Source: an uncultured Streptococcus sp. (lineage in GTDB: Bacteria > Bacillota > Bacilli > Lactobacillales > Streptococcaceae). From it: 11,821 nt of DNA. The position numbers and the translations under genes are program-made. Of the stretch, positions 1-6,765 are shown one piece after another. Every line of letters begins with the position of its first letter. The stretch's first letter is position 1. The stretch is from NCBI GenBank assembly GCA_934216185.1, contig CAKQBM010000049.1, positions 1-11,821 on the forward strand. Reading direction: 5' to 3'. The notes beneath the pieces are model-generated. The model had not been told where the DNA came from. It searched no databases and saw only the letters and a program-made list of their open reading frames with translations.

Positions 1-2438
1 GAACAACTTACACAAGTGGAACACCAGGAATTATCACAGTAGATGGAACTACAGGGAAAGTAACGGTAACTATTCCAGCGGATAAGAATCCAGGAGATAA
101 AGTAACAGGAAAAGTCCTTGTCCGTTATCCAGATGGATCAACAGAAGAAGTACCAGTAAGTGTAACAGTAACAACACCAGAAAAACTTACACCAACGGTA
201 GAGTTGGAACAAAATCCTAAGACAGGTGATGTAACGGTAACACCTAAGAGACCAGATGGATCAACATATCCACCAGGAACAAAAGTAGAAATTCCAGGTA
301 AAGATAAAGATCATCCAATTACAATTACAATTGGACAAGATGGAAAAGGACAAGTACCAAATAGCGATTTACCAGATGGTAATGTACCAGGAACAGGTAA
401 AATTATAGAGCCAGGAAAACCTGATGAAAATGTTAATGTAACAACACCTTCACGTAAAACACCAACAGTTGAGTTACAACAAGATCCAGATTCAGGAGAT
501 GTAATAGTAACACCTAAGAAACCAGATGGGTCAACATACCCACCAGGAACTAAGGTAGAAATTCCAGGTAAAGATAAAGATCATCCAATTACAATTACAA
601 TTGGACAAGATGGAAAAGGTAAAGTACCAAATAGTGACTTACCAGAAGGAAAAGTCCCAGGAACAGCTAAGATAACAGAACCAGGCAAACCAACAGTGGA
701 AGTACCAGTGGTGACAACACCAGCGCGTAAGACACCAACAGTAGTGTTGGAACAAGATCCAGATTCAGGAGATGTAACAGTAACACCTAAGAAACCGGAT
801 GGATCAACATACCCACCAGGAACTAAGGTAGAAATTCCAGGTAAGAATGGAACACCAATCGTCGTAACAATTGGAGAAGACGGCAAAGGTAAAGTACCAA
901 ATAATGAATTACCAGATGCTGATATTCCAGGAACAGGTAAGATTACAGAACCAGGCAAACCAACAGTAGAAGTAAACGTGAAAACACCTAAGAAATTAGA
1001 TCCAAATGCACCTCAAACAGAACAACCAGGTGAAATTGAAATTACAAGAAAACCAAATGGAGATGCTGTAGTAACACCTAAGAAACCAGATGGAACAACA
1101 TACCCACCAGGAACTAAGGTAGTTATCCCAGGTGATAACAATACTCCAATTGAAGTGATTATCGGAGATAATGGATCAGGTGAAGTGCCAAATGACAAAC
1201 TTCCAAAAGGAGATTTACCAGGAAAAGGAACTGTAACAGAACCGAATAAGAGACCATCTAAACCAGTTGATGTGACAACGCCAGCACGTAAAACACCAAC
1301 AGTTGAGTTAGAACAAGATCCAAATACAGGGGATGTAACGGTAACACCTAAGAAACCAGACGGGTCAATATACCCACCAGGAACTAAGGTAGAAATTCCA
1401 GGTAAAGATAAAGATCATCCAATTACAATTACAATTGGACAAGATGGAAAAGGTAAAGTACCAAATAGTGACTTACCAGAAGGAAAAGTCCCAGGAACAG
1501 CTAAGATAACAGAACCAGGCAAACCAACAGTGGAAGTACCAGTGGTGACAACACCAGCGCGTAAGACACCAACAGTAGTGTTGGAACAAGATCCAGATTC
1601 AGGAGATGTAACAGTAACACCTAAGAAACCGGATGGATCAACATACCCACCAGGAACTAAGGTAGAAATTCCAGGTAAGAATGGAACACCAATCGTCGTA
1701 ACAATTGGAGAAGACGGCAAAGGTAAAGTACCAAATAATGAATTACCAGATGCTGATATTCCAGGAACAGGTAAGATTACAGAACCAGGCAAACCAACAG
1801 TAGAAGTAAACGTGAAAACACCTAAGAAATTAGATCCAAATGCACCTCAAACAGAACAACCAGGTGAAATTGAAATTACAAGAAAACCAAATGGAGATGC
1901 TGTAGTAACACCTAAGAAACCAGATGGAACAACATACCCACCAGGAACTAAGGTAGTTATCCCAGGTGATAACAATACTCCAATTGAAGTGATTATCGGA
2001 GATAATGGATCAGGTGAAGTGCCAAATGACAAACTTCCAAAAGGAGATTTACCAGGAAAAGGAACTGTAACAGAACCGAATAAGAGACCATCTAAACCAG
2101 TTGATGTGACAACGCCAGCACGTAAAACACCAACAGTTGAGTTAGAACAAGATCCAAAAACGGGTAATGTAACAGTCACACCTGCTACTAATGGAGGTTC
2201 TGGCCAAGATACACCTGTGCCTACACCTGCACCAACAACTCCAATTCCAGATGCAGTTACTCCGAATGCGGATCAGGTAGATACTAAGACTACTAATGAT
2301 AATGGAGCCAAATCAAATGAGTCTCAAAATGTATTGCCAAATACAGGAACAGAATCAAATGCGACTCTTGCCTCTCTAGGACTGCTTGGTATTCTAAGTG
2401 GGCTCGGTCTTGCTCTTGGAAAGAAAAAAGAAGACTAA
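1..2438 (+). CDS. LPXTG cell-wall-anchored repeat surface protein (3' part, N-terminus outside window)
   Basis: The reading frame is open from the first full codon at base 3 to TAA at 2436-2438, so the gene begins upstream of the window; the TTG at 204 is an internal Leu codon inside a repeat, not a start. Visible order: tail of a Rib-like domain (3-188, with YPDGSTEEVPVSV), seven domains of about 90 residues (189-2126), a truncated eighth (2127 to about 2180), a Thr/Pro/Asn-rich linker, then LPNTG, a hydrophobic helix and GKKKED. By family knowledge, sortase A cleaves after the Thr of LPNTG and links the protein to peptidoglycan; the repeats would form an extracellular stalk presenting an N-terminal adhesin domain that is not visible here. 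Codon use is strongly A-ending (ACA, CCA, GGA, GTA) and unlike the housekeeping genes downstream. Ligand and function cannot be inferred. Wall anchoring is near certain. Confidence 0.95.
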   Translation, partial: TTYTSGTPGIITVDGTTGKVTVTIPADKNPGDKVTGKVLVRYPDGSTEEVPVSVTVTTPEKLTPTVELEQNPKTGDVTVTPKRPDGSTYPPGTKVEIPGKDKDHPITITIGQDGKGQVPNSDLPDGNVPGTGKIIEPGKPDENVNVTTPSRKTPTVELQQDPDSGDVIVTPKKPDGSTYPPGTKVEIPGKDKDHPITITIGQDGKGKVPNSDLPEGKVPGTAKITEPGKPTVEVPVVTTPARKTPTVVLEQDPDSGDVTVTPKKPDGSTYPPGTKVEIPGKNGTPIVVTIGEDGKGKVPNNELPDADIPGTGKITEPGKPTVEVNVKTPKKLDPNAPQTEQPGEIEITRKPNGDAVVTPKKPDGTTYPPGTKVVIPGDNNTPIEVIIGDNGSGEVPNDKLPKGDLPGKGTVTEPNKRPSKPVDVTTPARKTPTVELEQDPNTGDVTVTPKKPDGSIYPPGTKVEIPGKDKDHPITITIGQDGKGKVPNSDLPEGKVPGTAKITEPGKPTVEVPVVTTPARKTPTVVLEQDPDSGDVTVTPKKPDGSTYPPGTKVEIPGKNGTPIVVTIGEDGKGKVPNNELPDADIPGTGKITEPGKPTVEVNVKTPKKLDPNAPQTEQPGEIEITRKPNGDAVVTPKKPDGTTYPPGTKVVIPGDNNTPIEVIIGDNGSGEVPNDKLPKGDLPGKGTVTEPNKRPSKPVDVTTPARKTPTVELEQDPKTGNVTVTPATNGGSGQDTPVPTPAPTTPIPDAVTPNADQVDTKTTNDNGAKSNESQNVLPNTGTESNATLASLGLLGILSGLGLALGKKKED
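3..188 (+). other. C-terminal part of a Rib-like domain
   Basis: The encoded residues run TGKVTVTIPADKNPGDKV and then YPDGSTEEVPVSVTV. The pattern tG-V-TVT-p-PGdkv followed by YPDGS-x-EVPV is typical of the Rib/alpha-like repeat domain of Gram-positive surface proteins. Only the second half lies in the window, so further Rib-like copies may lie upstream. Confidence 0.7.
189..2126 (+). repeat. Array of seven ~90-residue tandem domains (order A'-A-B-C-A-B-C)
   Basis: Units start at 189, 459, 732, 1017, 1293, 1566 and 1851. Most begin TPTV-x-L-x-QDP, and type C begins TEQPGEIEI. All share VTPK(K/R)PDG, YPPGTKV, IG-x-(D/N)G-x-G-x-VPN, LP, PG and TEP. Type A has DKDHPITIT, type B NGTPIVVT and type C NNTPIEVI. 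Unit lengths are 90, 91, 95, 92, 91, 95 and 92 residues. The first unit is a diverged A type. The alternating hydrophobic strands, Gly/Asp turns and lack of Cys suggest small beta-sandwich (Ig-like or Rib-like) domains; the fold is inferred, not demonstrated. Confidence 0.93.
536..1324 (+). repeat. Copy 1 of a 789-bp perfect direct repeat (834-bp period)
   Basis: Aligned by eye line by line with 1370-2158, I found no mismatch, including third codon positions. The left limit is C535 versus T1369 and the right limit is T1325 versus A2159. It spans most of domain 2, all of domains 3 and 4, and the start of domain 5. Confidence 0.95.
1370..2158 (+). repeat. Copy 2 of the 789-bp perfect direct repeat
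   Basis: This copy is identical to 536-1324 at an offset of exactly 834 bases (278 codons), so the reading frame is kept. It covers most of domain 5, domains 6 and 7, and the first codons of the truncated eighth unit. The flanks diverge at once on both sides. Confidence 0.95.
2334..2438 (+). other. LPXTG cell-wall sorting signal
   Basis: LPNTG is encoded at 2334-2348. After a short spacer comes a hydrophobic stretch rich in Leu, Gly, Ala and Ile (LASLGLLGILSGLGLALG) and a charged tail, KKKED, directly before the stop. This is the complete three-part sortase A substrate signal. Confidence 0.97.
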
Positions 2439-2459
2439 AAATTTAGTCAAATGAACATT

Positions 2460-2530
2460 CATTCTTTTGTATTGTAAAGACAAACTAGATTGATTCTGGG
2501 AATCGTGTTCGTCATAAAATACAAAGAATG
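2460..2530 (+). other. Imperfect inverted repeat after the surface-protein gene
   Basis: CATTCTTTTGTATT at 2460-2473 can pair with AATACAAAGAATG at 2518-2530 with one bulged T. The enclosed segment contains a small hairpin, GATTC-TGG-GAATC, at 2492-2504. A further short dyad, GACTAA/TTAGTC, spans the stop codon at 2433-2448. No T-run follows, so this is not a standard terminator by itself; it could be a 3'-end RNA structure or the relic of a small repeat element. Confidence 0.4.
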
Positions 2531-2541
2531 TTTAGATAAAG

Positions 2542-2596
2542 AAAGCGAACAATGCTAGGATTTTGTTAAACGGAATTCTAAGTATTGTTCGCTTTT
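2542..2596 (+). terminator. Long hairpin, probable terminator of the surface-protein transcript
   Basis: AAAGCGAACAATGCT (2542-2556) pairs with AGTATTGTTCGCTTT (2581-2595) over 15 positions with a single G-U pair. The loop is 24 bases and the right arm ends in CTTTT. The T-run is short, so efficiency is uncertain, but the stem is by far the strongest dyad between the two genes. The right arm lies where a -35 element of the hemW promoter would sit. Confidence 0.65.
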
Positions 2597-2597
2597 G

Positions 2598-2606
2598 TGG
2601 TATAAT
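2598..2606 (+). promoter_or_regulatory. Extended -10 promoter of the hemW operon
   Basis: TGGTATAAT is a perfect TGn-TATAAT extended -10 element. There is no good -35 at a 16-18-base spacing (CTAAGT at 2578-2583 is poor), as expected for extended -10 promoters. The predicted start, six or seven bases past TATAAT, is 2612-2613. Confidence 0.7.
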
Positions 2607-2612
2607 AAGACT

Positions 2613-3743
2613 ATGCAGAAGAAACCAACGTCAGCCTATGTGCACATCCCATTTTGTACCCAGATTTGTTATTATTGTGACTTTTCAAAGGTCTTTATAA
2701 AAAATCAGCCGGTAGATAGTTATTTGGAACATCTATTAGAAGAGTTTCAATCTTATGATATTCAAAAGTTGAGAACCCTCTATATCGGTGGTGGAACGCC
2801 GACAGCTTTGTCAGCTTCGCAACTGGAGGTGTTATTGAAGGGCTTGACTAAAAACTTGGACTTGTCTGTCTTGGAGGAGTTGACCATTGAGGCCAATCCA
2901 GGTGACTTGGATGCGGATAAGATAGCTGTGTTGGAGAACTCGGCTGTCAATCGTGTTTCGCTAGGCGTGCAGACCTTTGACGACAAGATGCTGAAAAAAA
3001 TTGGGCGCAGTCATTTGGAGAAGGATATTTATGAAAATATCGACCGTTTGAAACTGGCTGGTTTTGACAATATCTCTATCGACTTGATTTATGCACTGCC
3101 TGGTCAGACAATGGAGCAGGTCAAGGAAAATGTGGCTAAGGCCATTGGGCTGGATATTCCTCATATGAGTTTGTATAGCTTGATTTTAGAAAACCATACG
3201 GTCTTTATGAACCGCATGCGGCGAGGAAAATTACCTCTGCCTAAGGAGGAACTAGAAGCTGAGATGTTTGAGTATATCATCGCAGAGCTGGAGCGAGCTG
3301 GTTTTGAGCATTATGAGATTTCCAATTTCTCAAAGTCTGGTTTTGAAAGTCGGCACAATCTCATGTACTGGGACAATGCTGAATACTATGGCATCGGTGC
3401 TGGGGCATCTGGGTATGTCAATGGTGTTCGCTATAAAAATCATGGTCCGATTCGTCATTATCTCAGTGCGGTTGAGGAAGGCAATGCGCGTATCACAGAA
3501 GAGCACCTGAGCCAAAAAGAGCAAATGGAAGAAGAAATGTTCCTGGGACTCCGCAAGAAATCAGGAGTCTCCATGGCGCGATTTGAGGAAAAATTTGGAC
3601 GGTCTTTTGCAAGACTTTATGGAGAAATTGTCAGAGACTTGGTTCGACAAGGTCTCATGCAAATAGAGGGTGACCGAGTGCGCATGACAAAGAGAGGTCT
3701 CTTTTTAGGAGATACCGTAGCAGAACGATTTATTTTGGAGTAG
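2613..3743 (+). CDS. hemW: HemW family radical SAM protein (heme chaperone; formerly 'oxygen-independent coproporphyrinogen III oxidase')
   Basis: The 376-residue protein has the radical SAM cluster motif CTQICYYC (Cys15, Cys19, Cys22). It is followed by Asp-Phe rather than the extra Cys of true HemN (CxxxCxxCxC), which points to HemW. GGGTPT follows at 59-64, then LGVQTFDD and the HemN C-terminal-type region with RHNLMYW. HemW proteins bind heme and an iron-sulfur cluster and are thought to deliver heme to target proteins; they are cytoplasmic or membrane-associated. I chose ATG 2613 over the in-frame TTG at 2595, because the TTG lies upstream of the -10 box and the protein then begins MQKKPTSAYVHIPF as usual. 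No Shine-Dalgarno sequence precedes this ATG. It is first in a four-gene operon, four bases before the thioesterase. The target in a streptococcus without heme synthesis is unclear. Confidence 0.93.
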   Translation: MQKKPTSAYVHIPFCTQICYYCDFSKVFIKNQPVDSYLEHLLEEFQSYDIQKLRTLYIGGGTPTALSASQLEVLLKGLTKNLDLSVLEELTIEANPGDLDADKIAVLENSAVNRVSLGVQTFDDKMLKKIGRSHLEKDIYENIDRLKLAGFDNISIDLIYALPGQTMEQVKENVAKAIGLDIPHMSLYSLILENHTVFMNRMRRGKLPLPKEELEAEMFEYIIAELERAGFEHYEISNFSKSGFESRHNLMYWDNAEYYGIGAGASGYVNGVRYKNHGPIRHYLSAVEEGNARITEEHLSQKEQMEEEMFLGLRKKSGVSMARFEEKFGRSFARLYGEIVRDLVRQGLMQIEGDRVRMTKRGLFLGDTVAERFILE

Positions 3744-3747
3744 GATA

Positions 3748-4485
3748 ATGGGCTTAACTTATCAAATGAAAATGAAAATTCCTTTTGATATGGCTGATAT
3801 GAACGGTCATATCAAACTTCCAGATGTGATTTTGCTGTCCTTGCAAGTTTCAGGGATGCAGTCGATTGAACTGGGAGTTAGTGATAAGGCTATTTTAGAA
3901 GAGCATAATCTGGTCTGGATTATCACAGACTATGATATCGAGGTGGTTCGTTTGCCTCGTTTCGCAGAAGAAATCACTATCGAAACGGAAGCCCTGAGCT
4001 ATAATCGACTCTTTTGCTATCGCCGTTTCACTATCTATGATGAAGCAGGTCAAGAAATCATTCGCATGTTGGCGACCTTTGTTCTCATGGATCGAGACAG
4101 TCGAAAAGTCCATGCTGTCGAACCAGAGATTGTGGCTCCTTACCAGTCTGATTTTGATAAAAAACTTATCCGTGGACCAAAGTATGAGTCCTTGGAAGAG
4201 CCAGCCAGCAAGGATTACCATGTTCGTTTTTACGATTTGGATATGAATGGTCATGTCAATAACAGTAAATACTTGGACTGGATTTTTGAGGTCATGGGAG
4301 CGGACTTTTTGACCCAATATATTCCCAAGAAGATCAACCTCAAGTATGTCAAGGAAGTTCGACCAGGTGGGGTGATTACATCGGCTGTTGAACGGACTGG
4401 ACTGGAAAGCAAGCATGAGATTACAAGCGACGGGGCTACCAATGCCCAAGCTATTATTACTTGGCAAGAAATAAAAAAGGATTAG
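3748..4485 (+). CDS. Acyl-ACP thioesterase (FatA/FatB-like, double hotdog)
   Basis: The 245-residue protein matches the two-hotdog bacterial acyl-ACP thioesterases. It hydrolyses acyl-ACP to release free fatty acid and ACP in the cytoplasm and may adjust acyl-chain supply. The C-terminal half carries FYDLDMNGHVNNSKYLDWIFE, with Asp165, Asn167 and His169 matching the catalytic D-x-N-x-H of plant FatB enzymes and a candidate acid at Glu181 or Glu203. The N-terminal half also has a D-M-N-G-H (Asp17, Asn19, His21). There is no signal peptide. GGAG at 3737-3740, inside the end of hemW, is the ribosome binding site, seven bases before ATG. The gap to hemW is four bases, so the two are cotranscribed. 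Chain-length preference cannot be read from sequence. Confidence 0.9.
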   Translation: MGLTYQMKMKIPFDMADMNGHIKLPDVILLSLQVSGMQSIELGVSDKAILEEHNLVWIITDYDIEVVRLPRFAEEITIETEALSYNRLFCYRRFTIYDEAGQEIIRMLATFVLMDRDSRKVHAVEPEIVAPYQSDFDKKLIRGPKYESLEEPASKDYHVRFYDLDMNGHVNNSKYLDWIFEVMGADFLTQYIPKKINLKYVKEVRPGGVITSAVERTGLESKHEITSDGATNAQAIITWQEIKKD

Positions 4486-4495
4486 GGAGAAATAG

Positions 4496-5269
4496 ATGAA
4501 ATATAAAGGCTATTTAATTGATTTAGATGGAACGATTTATAAGGGGAAGGATCGAATTCCAGCAGGAGAGGCTTTTGTCCATGAATTGCAAAAGCGGAAT
4601 ATTCCCTATCTCTTTGTGACTAACAATACAACCCGCACTCCAGAGAGTGTTCAAGAGATGTTGGCTCAGAATTTTAATATCGATACGCCCCTATCGACTG
4701 TCTACACAGCTACTTTGGCGACTATCGACTATATGAACGACTTGGGTCTTGAAAAGACCGTCTATGTCATCGGAGAAGCAGGGCTCAAGGAAGCCATCAA
4801 GGTGGCTGGTTATGTAGAAGACAAGGAAAATCCTGCCTATGTGGTAGTAGGTCTGGACTGGCAAGTTGACTATGAAAAATTTGCGACAGCAACTCTTGCT
4901 ATCCAAAAGGGAGCTCACTTTATCGGAACCAATCCTGACCTCAACATTCCGACAGAACGTGGTCTTTTACCTGGAGCAGGTTCGCTAGTAACTCTCCTTG
5001 AAGTAGCAACACGAGTGAATCCTGTTTATATCGGGAAACCAAATGCTATCATTATGAACAAGGCGGTTGAGCACTTAGGTTTGGAACGTGAAGAATTAAT
5101 CATGGTTGGGGACAACTACTTAACAGATATCCGAGCAGGGATTGACAATGGCATTCCAACGCTCTTGGTGACGACAGGTTTTACCAAGGCAGAAGAAGTA
5201 GCAGACCTACCAATAGCACCAACTCATGTGGTTTCTAGCCTTGCGGAGTGGGATTTTGATGAAAACTAA
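4496..5269 (+). CDS. NagD-like HAD-superfamily IIA phosphatase (TIGR01457 type)
   Basis: The 257-residue protein has all four HAD motifs: LIDLDGT with nucleophile Asp9 and acid/base Asp11; VTNNTTR at 41-47; Lys181 in YIGKPN; and GDNYLTD at 205-211. The large insertion between motifs II and III is the C2 cap of the NagD/4-nitrophenylphosphatase group. It is a soluble Mg-dependent phosphatase; the natural substrate is unknown and could be a sugar phosphate or nucleotide. AGGGAG at 4484-4489, overlapping the thioesterase stop, is the ribosome binding site, six bases before ATG. Its last 11 bases overlap the next gene. The name nagD should not be taken as proof of a role in N-acetylglucosamine use; no nag genes are nearby. 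Confidence 0.92.
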   Translation: MKYKGYLIDLDGTIYKGKDRIPAGEAFVHELQKRNIPYLFVTNNTTRTPESVQEMLAQNFNIDTPLSTVYTATLATIDYMNDLGLEKTVYVIGEAGLKEAIKVAGYVEDKENPAYVVVGLDWQVDYEKFATATLAIQKGAHFIGTNPDLNIPTERGLLPGAGSLVTLLEVATRVNPVYIGKPNAIIMNKAVEHLGLEREELIMVGDNYLTDIRAGIDNGIPTLLVTTGFTKAEEVADLPIAPTHVVSSLAEWDFDEN

Positions 5270-5876
5270 ACTGACCTTTTGGGGCTCTATGCTCTTTCTC
5301 CTCTCTCTTTCTATCCTTTTGACCATTTATTTGGCTTGGATTGTTTATCCTTTGGAGATTGAGTGGCTGAATTTAACAAATCGAGTTTATCTAAAACCAG
5401 AAACTATTCAGTACAACTTTCATATCTTGATGAATTACCTGACCAATCCTTTTAGTCAGGTCCTAGAGATGCCAGATTTTCGTTCGTCAGCAGCTGGTCT
5501 GCACCACTTTGCAGTGGTCAAGAATCTCTTTCACTTGGTTCAACTAGTTGCCTTAGTGACCCTGCCAAGTTTCTATTTCTTTGTCAAAGGGATTGTGAAA
5601 AAGGGCTTTTTATCTCTATTTAGTAAGGGGCTTCTGACTCTAGTAGTCTTACCTTTGCTGATTGGTCTTGGGGGAGTTTTGATTGGTTTTGACCAATTCT
5701 TTACTCTTTTCCATCAAATTCTCTTTATGGGAGATGATACCTGGCTTTTTGACCCAGCCAAGGATCCAGTGATTCTAATTTTGCCAGAGACCTTCTTCCT
5801 TCATGCCTTCCTTCTCTTTTTCGCCCTCTATGAAAGCTTCTTTGGCTATCTGTATCTGAAAAGTCGTAGGAAGTGA
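5259..5876 (+). CDS. TIGR01906-family integral membrane protein, function unknown
   Basis: A 205-residue protein with four predicted membrane helices at about 10-32, 90-110, 122-144 and 177-199, and short basic ends (MKTK, KSRRK). Between helices 3 and 4 lies [16 protein letters not shown] followed by LILPETFF, the conserved block I associate with the TIGR01906 family in lactic acid bacteria. I chose ATG 5259 rather than 5226: GGAG at 5245-5248 is ten bases upstream, and the 11-base overlap with the phosphatase is typical of coupled genes. No catalytic residues are recognisable. It is last in the hemW operon; its biochemical role is not known to me. Confidence 0.85.
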   Translation: MKTKLTFWGSMLFLLSLSILLTIYLAWIVYPLEIEWLNLTNRVYLKPETIQYNFHILMNYLTNPFSQVLEMPDFRSSAAGLHHFAVVKNLFHLVQLVALVTLPSFYFFVKGIVKKGFLSLFSKGLLTLVVLPLLIGLGGVLIGFDQFFTLFHQILFMGDDTWLFDPAKDPVILILPETFFLHAFLLFFALYESFFGYLYLKSRRK

Positions 5877-5979
5877 ATTGAAAGCTGTTTTTTAATTTGT
5901 ATATATAAAATTGTATATCATTTGAAACTATCGTTAAGAGTGAATTAACCAAATCCAATTGTGTCAATCGTTCGCGAAC
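5877..5979 (+). other. Non-coding stretch between the membrane-protein stop and its terminator
   Basis: This is an AT-rich stretch of about 100 bases with no credible ORF. It contains two direct copies of TTGTATAT (5897-5904 and 5911-5918, 14 bases apart), a short dyad GTTAA/TTAAC (5933-5937, 5945-5949) and a perfect 10-base palindrome GTTCGCGAAC (5970-5979) just before the terminator hairpin. I assign no function; it would be the 3' UTR of the upstream operon. Confidence 0.5.
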
Positions 5980-6011
5980 AGTCTATTTTTCTTGAAAAAT
6001 AGGCTTTTTTT
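5980..6011 (+). terminator. Intrinsic terminator of the hemW operon
   Basis: AGTCTATTTTT (5980-5990), loop CTTG, and AAAAATAGGCT (5995-6005) form an 11-bp stem with one G-U pair, followed by seven T's (6005-6011). It separates the hemW operon from spxA1. Confidence 0.9.
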
Positions 6012-6022
6012 CTAAAAATCGC

Positions 6023-6051
6023 TAGTCAAGCGCTTTATTTTTTTGTATAAT
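6023..6051 (+). promoter_or_regulatory. Promoter of the spxA1 operon
   Basis: TAGTCA at 6023-6028 (four of six match to TTGACA), a 17-base spacer, then a perfect TATAAT at 6046-6051. The predicted start is near A6058, leaving a leader of about 28 bases. The surrounding GCTAGTCAA and TATAATAGAAGTA are nearly repeated upstream of pstS. Confidence 0.75.
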
Positions 6052-6085
6052 AGAAGTAGCAAAGTATAGATAAGAAGAGAAAAGC

Positions 6086-6487
6086 ATGATTACACTATTT
6101 CTATCACCGAGCTGTACATCATGTCGTAAGGCTAAGGCCTGGTTAGAAAAACATAAGGTTCCCTTTGTGGAACACAATATTATGACCAGTCCTTTAACAA
6201 GAAAAGAATTGCAACACATCCTTTCCTTGACCGAAAATGGTACTGATGACATCATTTCAACTCGTTCAAAAATTTTTCAAAAATTGAATATTGATGTAGA
6301 GAGTATTTCGGTATCGGAGTTGCTTCATTTGATTGAGCAGTATCCTAGTCTTTTGCGTCGTCCAATTATTATTGATGCCAAGCGCATGCAAATCGGTTTT
6401 AATGAAGATGAGATTCGTGCTTTTCTCCCTCGTAGTTATCGTAAGCAAGAACTAAAAGAAGCAAGAATGAGAGCTGGTATTAGTTAA
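6086..6487 (+). CDS. spxA1: Spx-family RNA polymerase-binding redox/stress regulator
   Basis: The 133-residue protein of the ArsC/Spx thioredoxin-like fold has the redox CTSC pair (Cys10, Cys13). The Spx hallmarks Gly52, the ISTRSK segment with Arg60, and RPI at 92-94 match residues important in Bacillus subtilis Spx. It lacks arsenate-reductase context. Spx binds the alpha C-terminal domain of RNA polymerase and switches on thiol and oxidative stress genes; it is usually degraded by ClpXP. The sequence looks closer to B. subtilis Spx than to the other streptococcal paralog, and its position upstream of rsmF-pst matches the spxA1 locus of S. mutans as I recall it, hence the symbol. The ribosome binding site is weak (AGAAGAG, about 6073-6079). 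The last base overlaps the next gene (TAATG). Confidence 0.88.
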   Translation: MITLFLSPSCTSCRKAKAWLEKHKVPFVEHNIMTSPLTRKELQHILSLTENGTDDIISTRSKIFQKLNIDVESISVSELLHLIEQYPSLLRRPIIIDAKRMQIGFNEDEIRAFLPRSYRKQELKEARMRAGIS

Positions 6488-6765
6488 TGAACAAACAGTA
6501 TAGTTACCCACTAGATTTGTCGTGGAGCACTGAAGAACTTGCTTCAGTGCTTTCTTTTTTTAATGATGTTGAAGCTGCCTATGAAGGCAAGGTAGAGGCT
6601 AAAAAGTTACTGGACTCCTATAAGGGATTCAAATCGGTCGTACCAAGCAAGAGTGAGGAGAAACGTTTGGGACGAGAATTTGAAACAGTTAGTGGCTATT
6701 CGCTTTACCGAGCAGTTCAGGCTGCCAAGGAAAAAGGGGAAGGAAAGATTTCTCTTGGAAAGTAA
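6487..6765 (+). CDS. UPF0223 family protein
   Basis: A small soluble protein of 92 residues starting [17 protein letters not shown], with a helical charged middle and [11 protein letters not shown] near the end, as in UPF0223 (B. subtilis YktA). No catalytic motif, signal or membrane helix is visible. Its ATG overlaps the spxA1 stop by one base with no clear ribosome binding site, so translation is probably coupled. Its end overlaps the IMPase gene by 11 bases. The function is unknown; in B. subtilis, as I recall, yktA also lies close to the IMPase gene yktC, hinting at a shared role. Confidence 0.88.
   Translation: MNKQYSYPLDLSWSTEELASVLSFFNDVEAAYEGKVEAKKLLDSYKGFKSVVPSKSEEKRLGREFETVSGYSLYRAVQAAKEKGEGKISLGK

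Noticed and set aside
204..206. TTG at 204 as the start of the surface protein
   Set aside because: It is an internal Leu within a TPTVEL repeat opening, and the frame stays open upstream to the window edge with clear Rib-like sequence.
581..1792. Long minus-strand ORFs of 125 codons at 581-958 and 1415-1792
   Set aside because: They are the antisense of the repeat domains, appear twice only because the DNA is duplicated, and have no ribosome binding site or recognisable product.
189..2180. CRISPR-like or satellite repeat array
   Set aside because: The repeats are long, contiguous, in frame and coding; there are no spacers or short palindromic repeats.
2542..2595. LexA/DinR-type operator from the GCGAAC and GTTCGC halves, and likewise GTTCGCGAAC at 5970
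   Set aside because: The B. subtilis SOS box is CGAAC-N4-GTTCG; here the halves are about 30 bases apart or in the opposite order, so a hairpin and a plain palindrome explain them better.
2439..2600. BOX or RUP intergenic repeat of the pneumococcus group
   Set aside because: The dyads here do not match the BOX sequence as I remember it, and I cannot confirm RUP ends; no target duplication is evident.
6653..6754. Longer N-terminus for the IMPase-family gene from ATG 6653
   Set aside because: The extra residues lie wholly over UPF0223 in another frame, lack a good ribosome binding site, and exceed the usual family length; TTG 6755 fits better.
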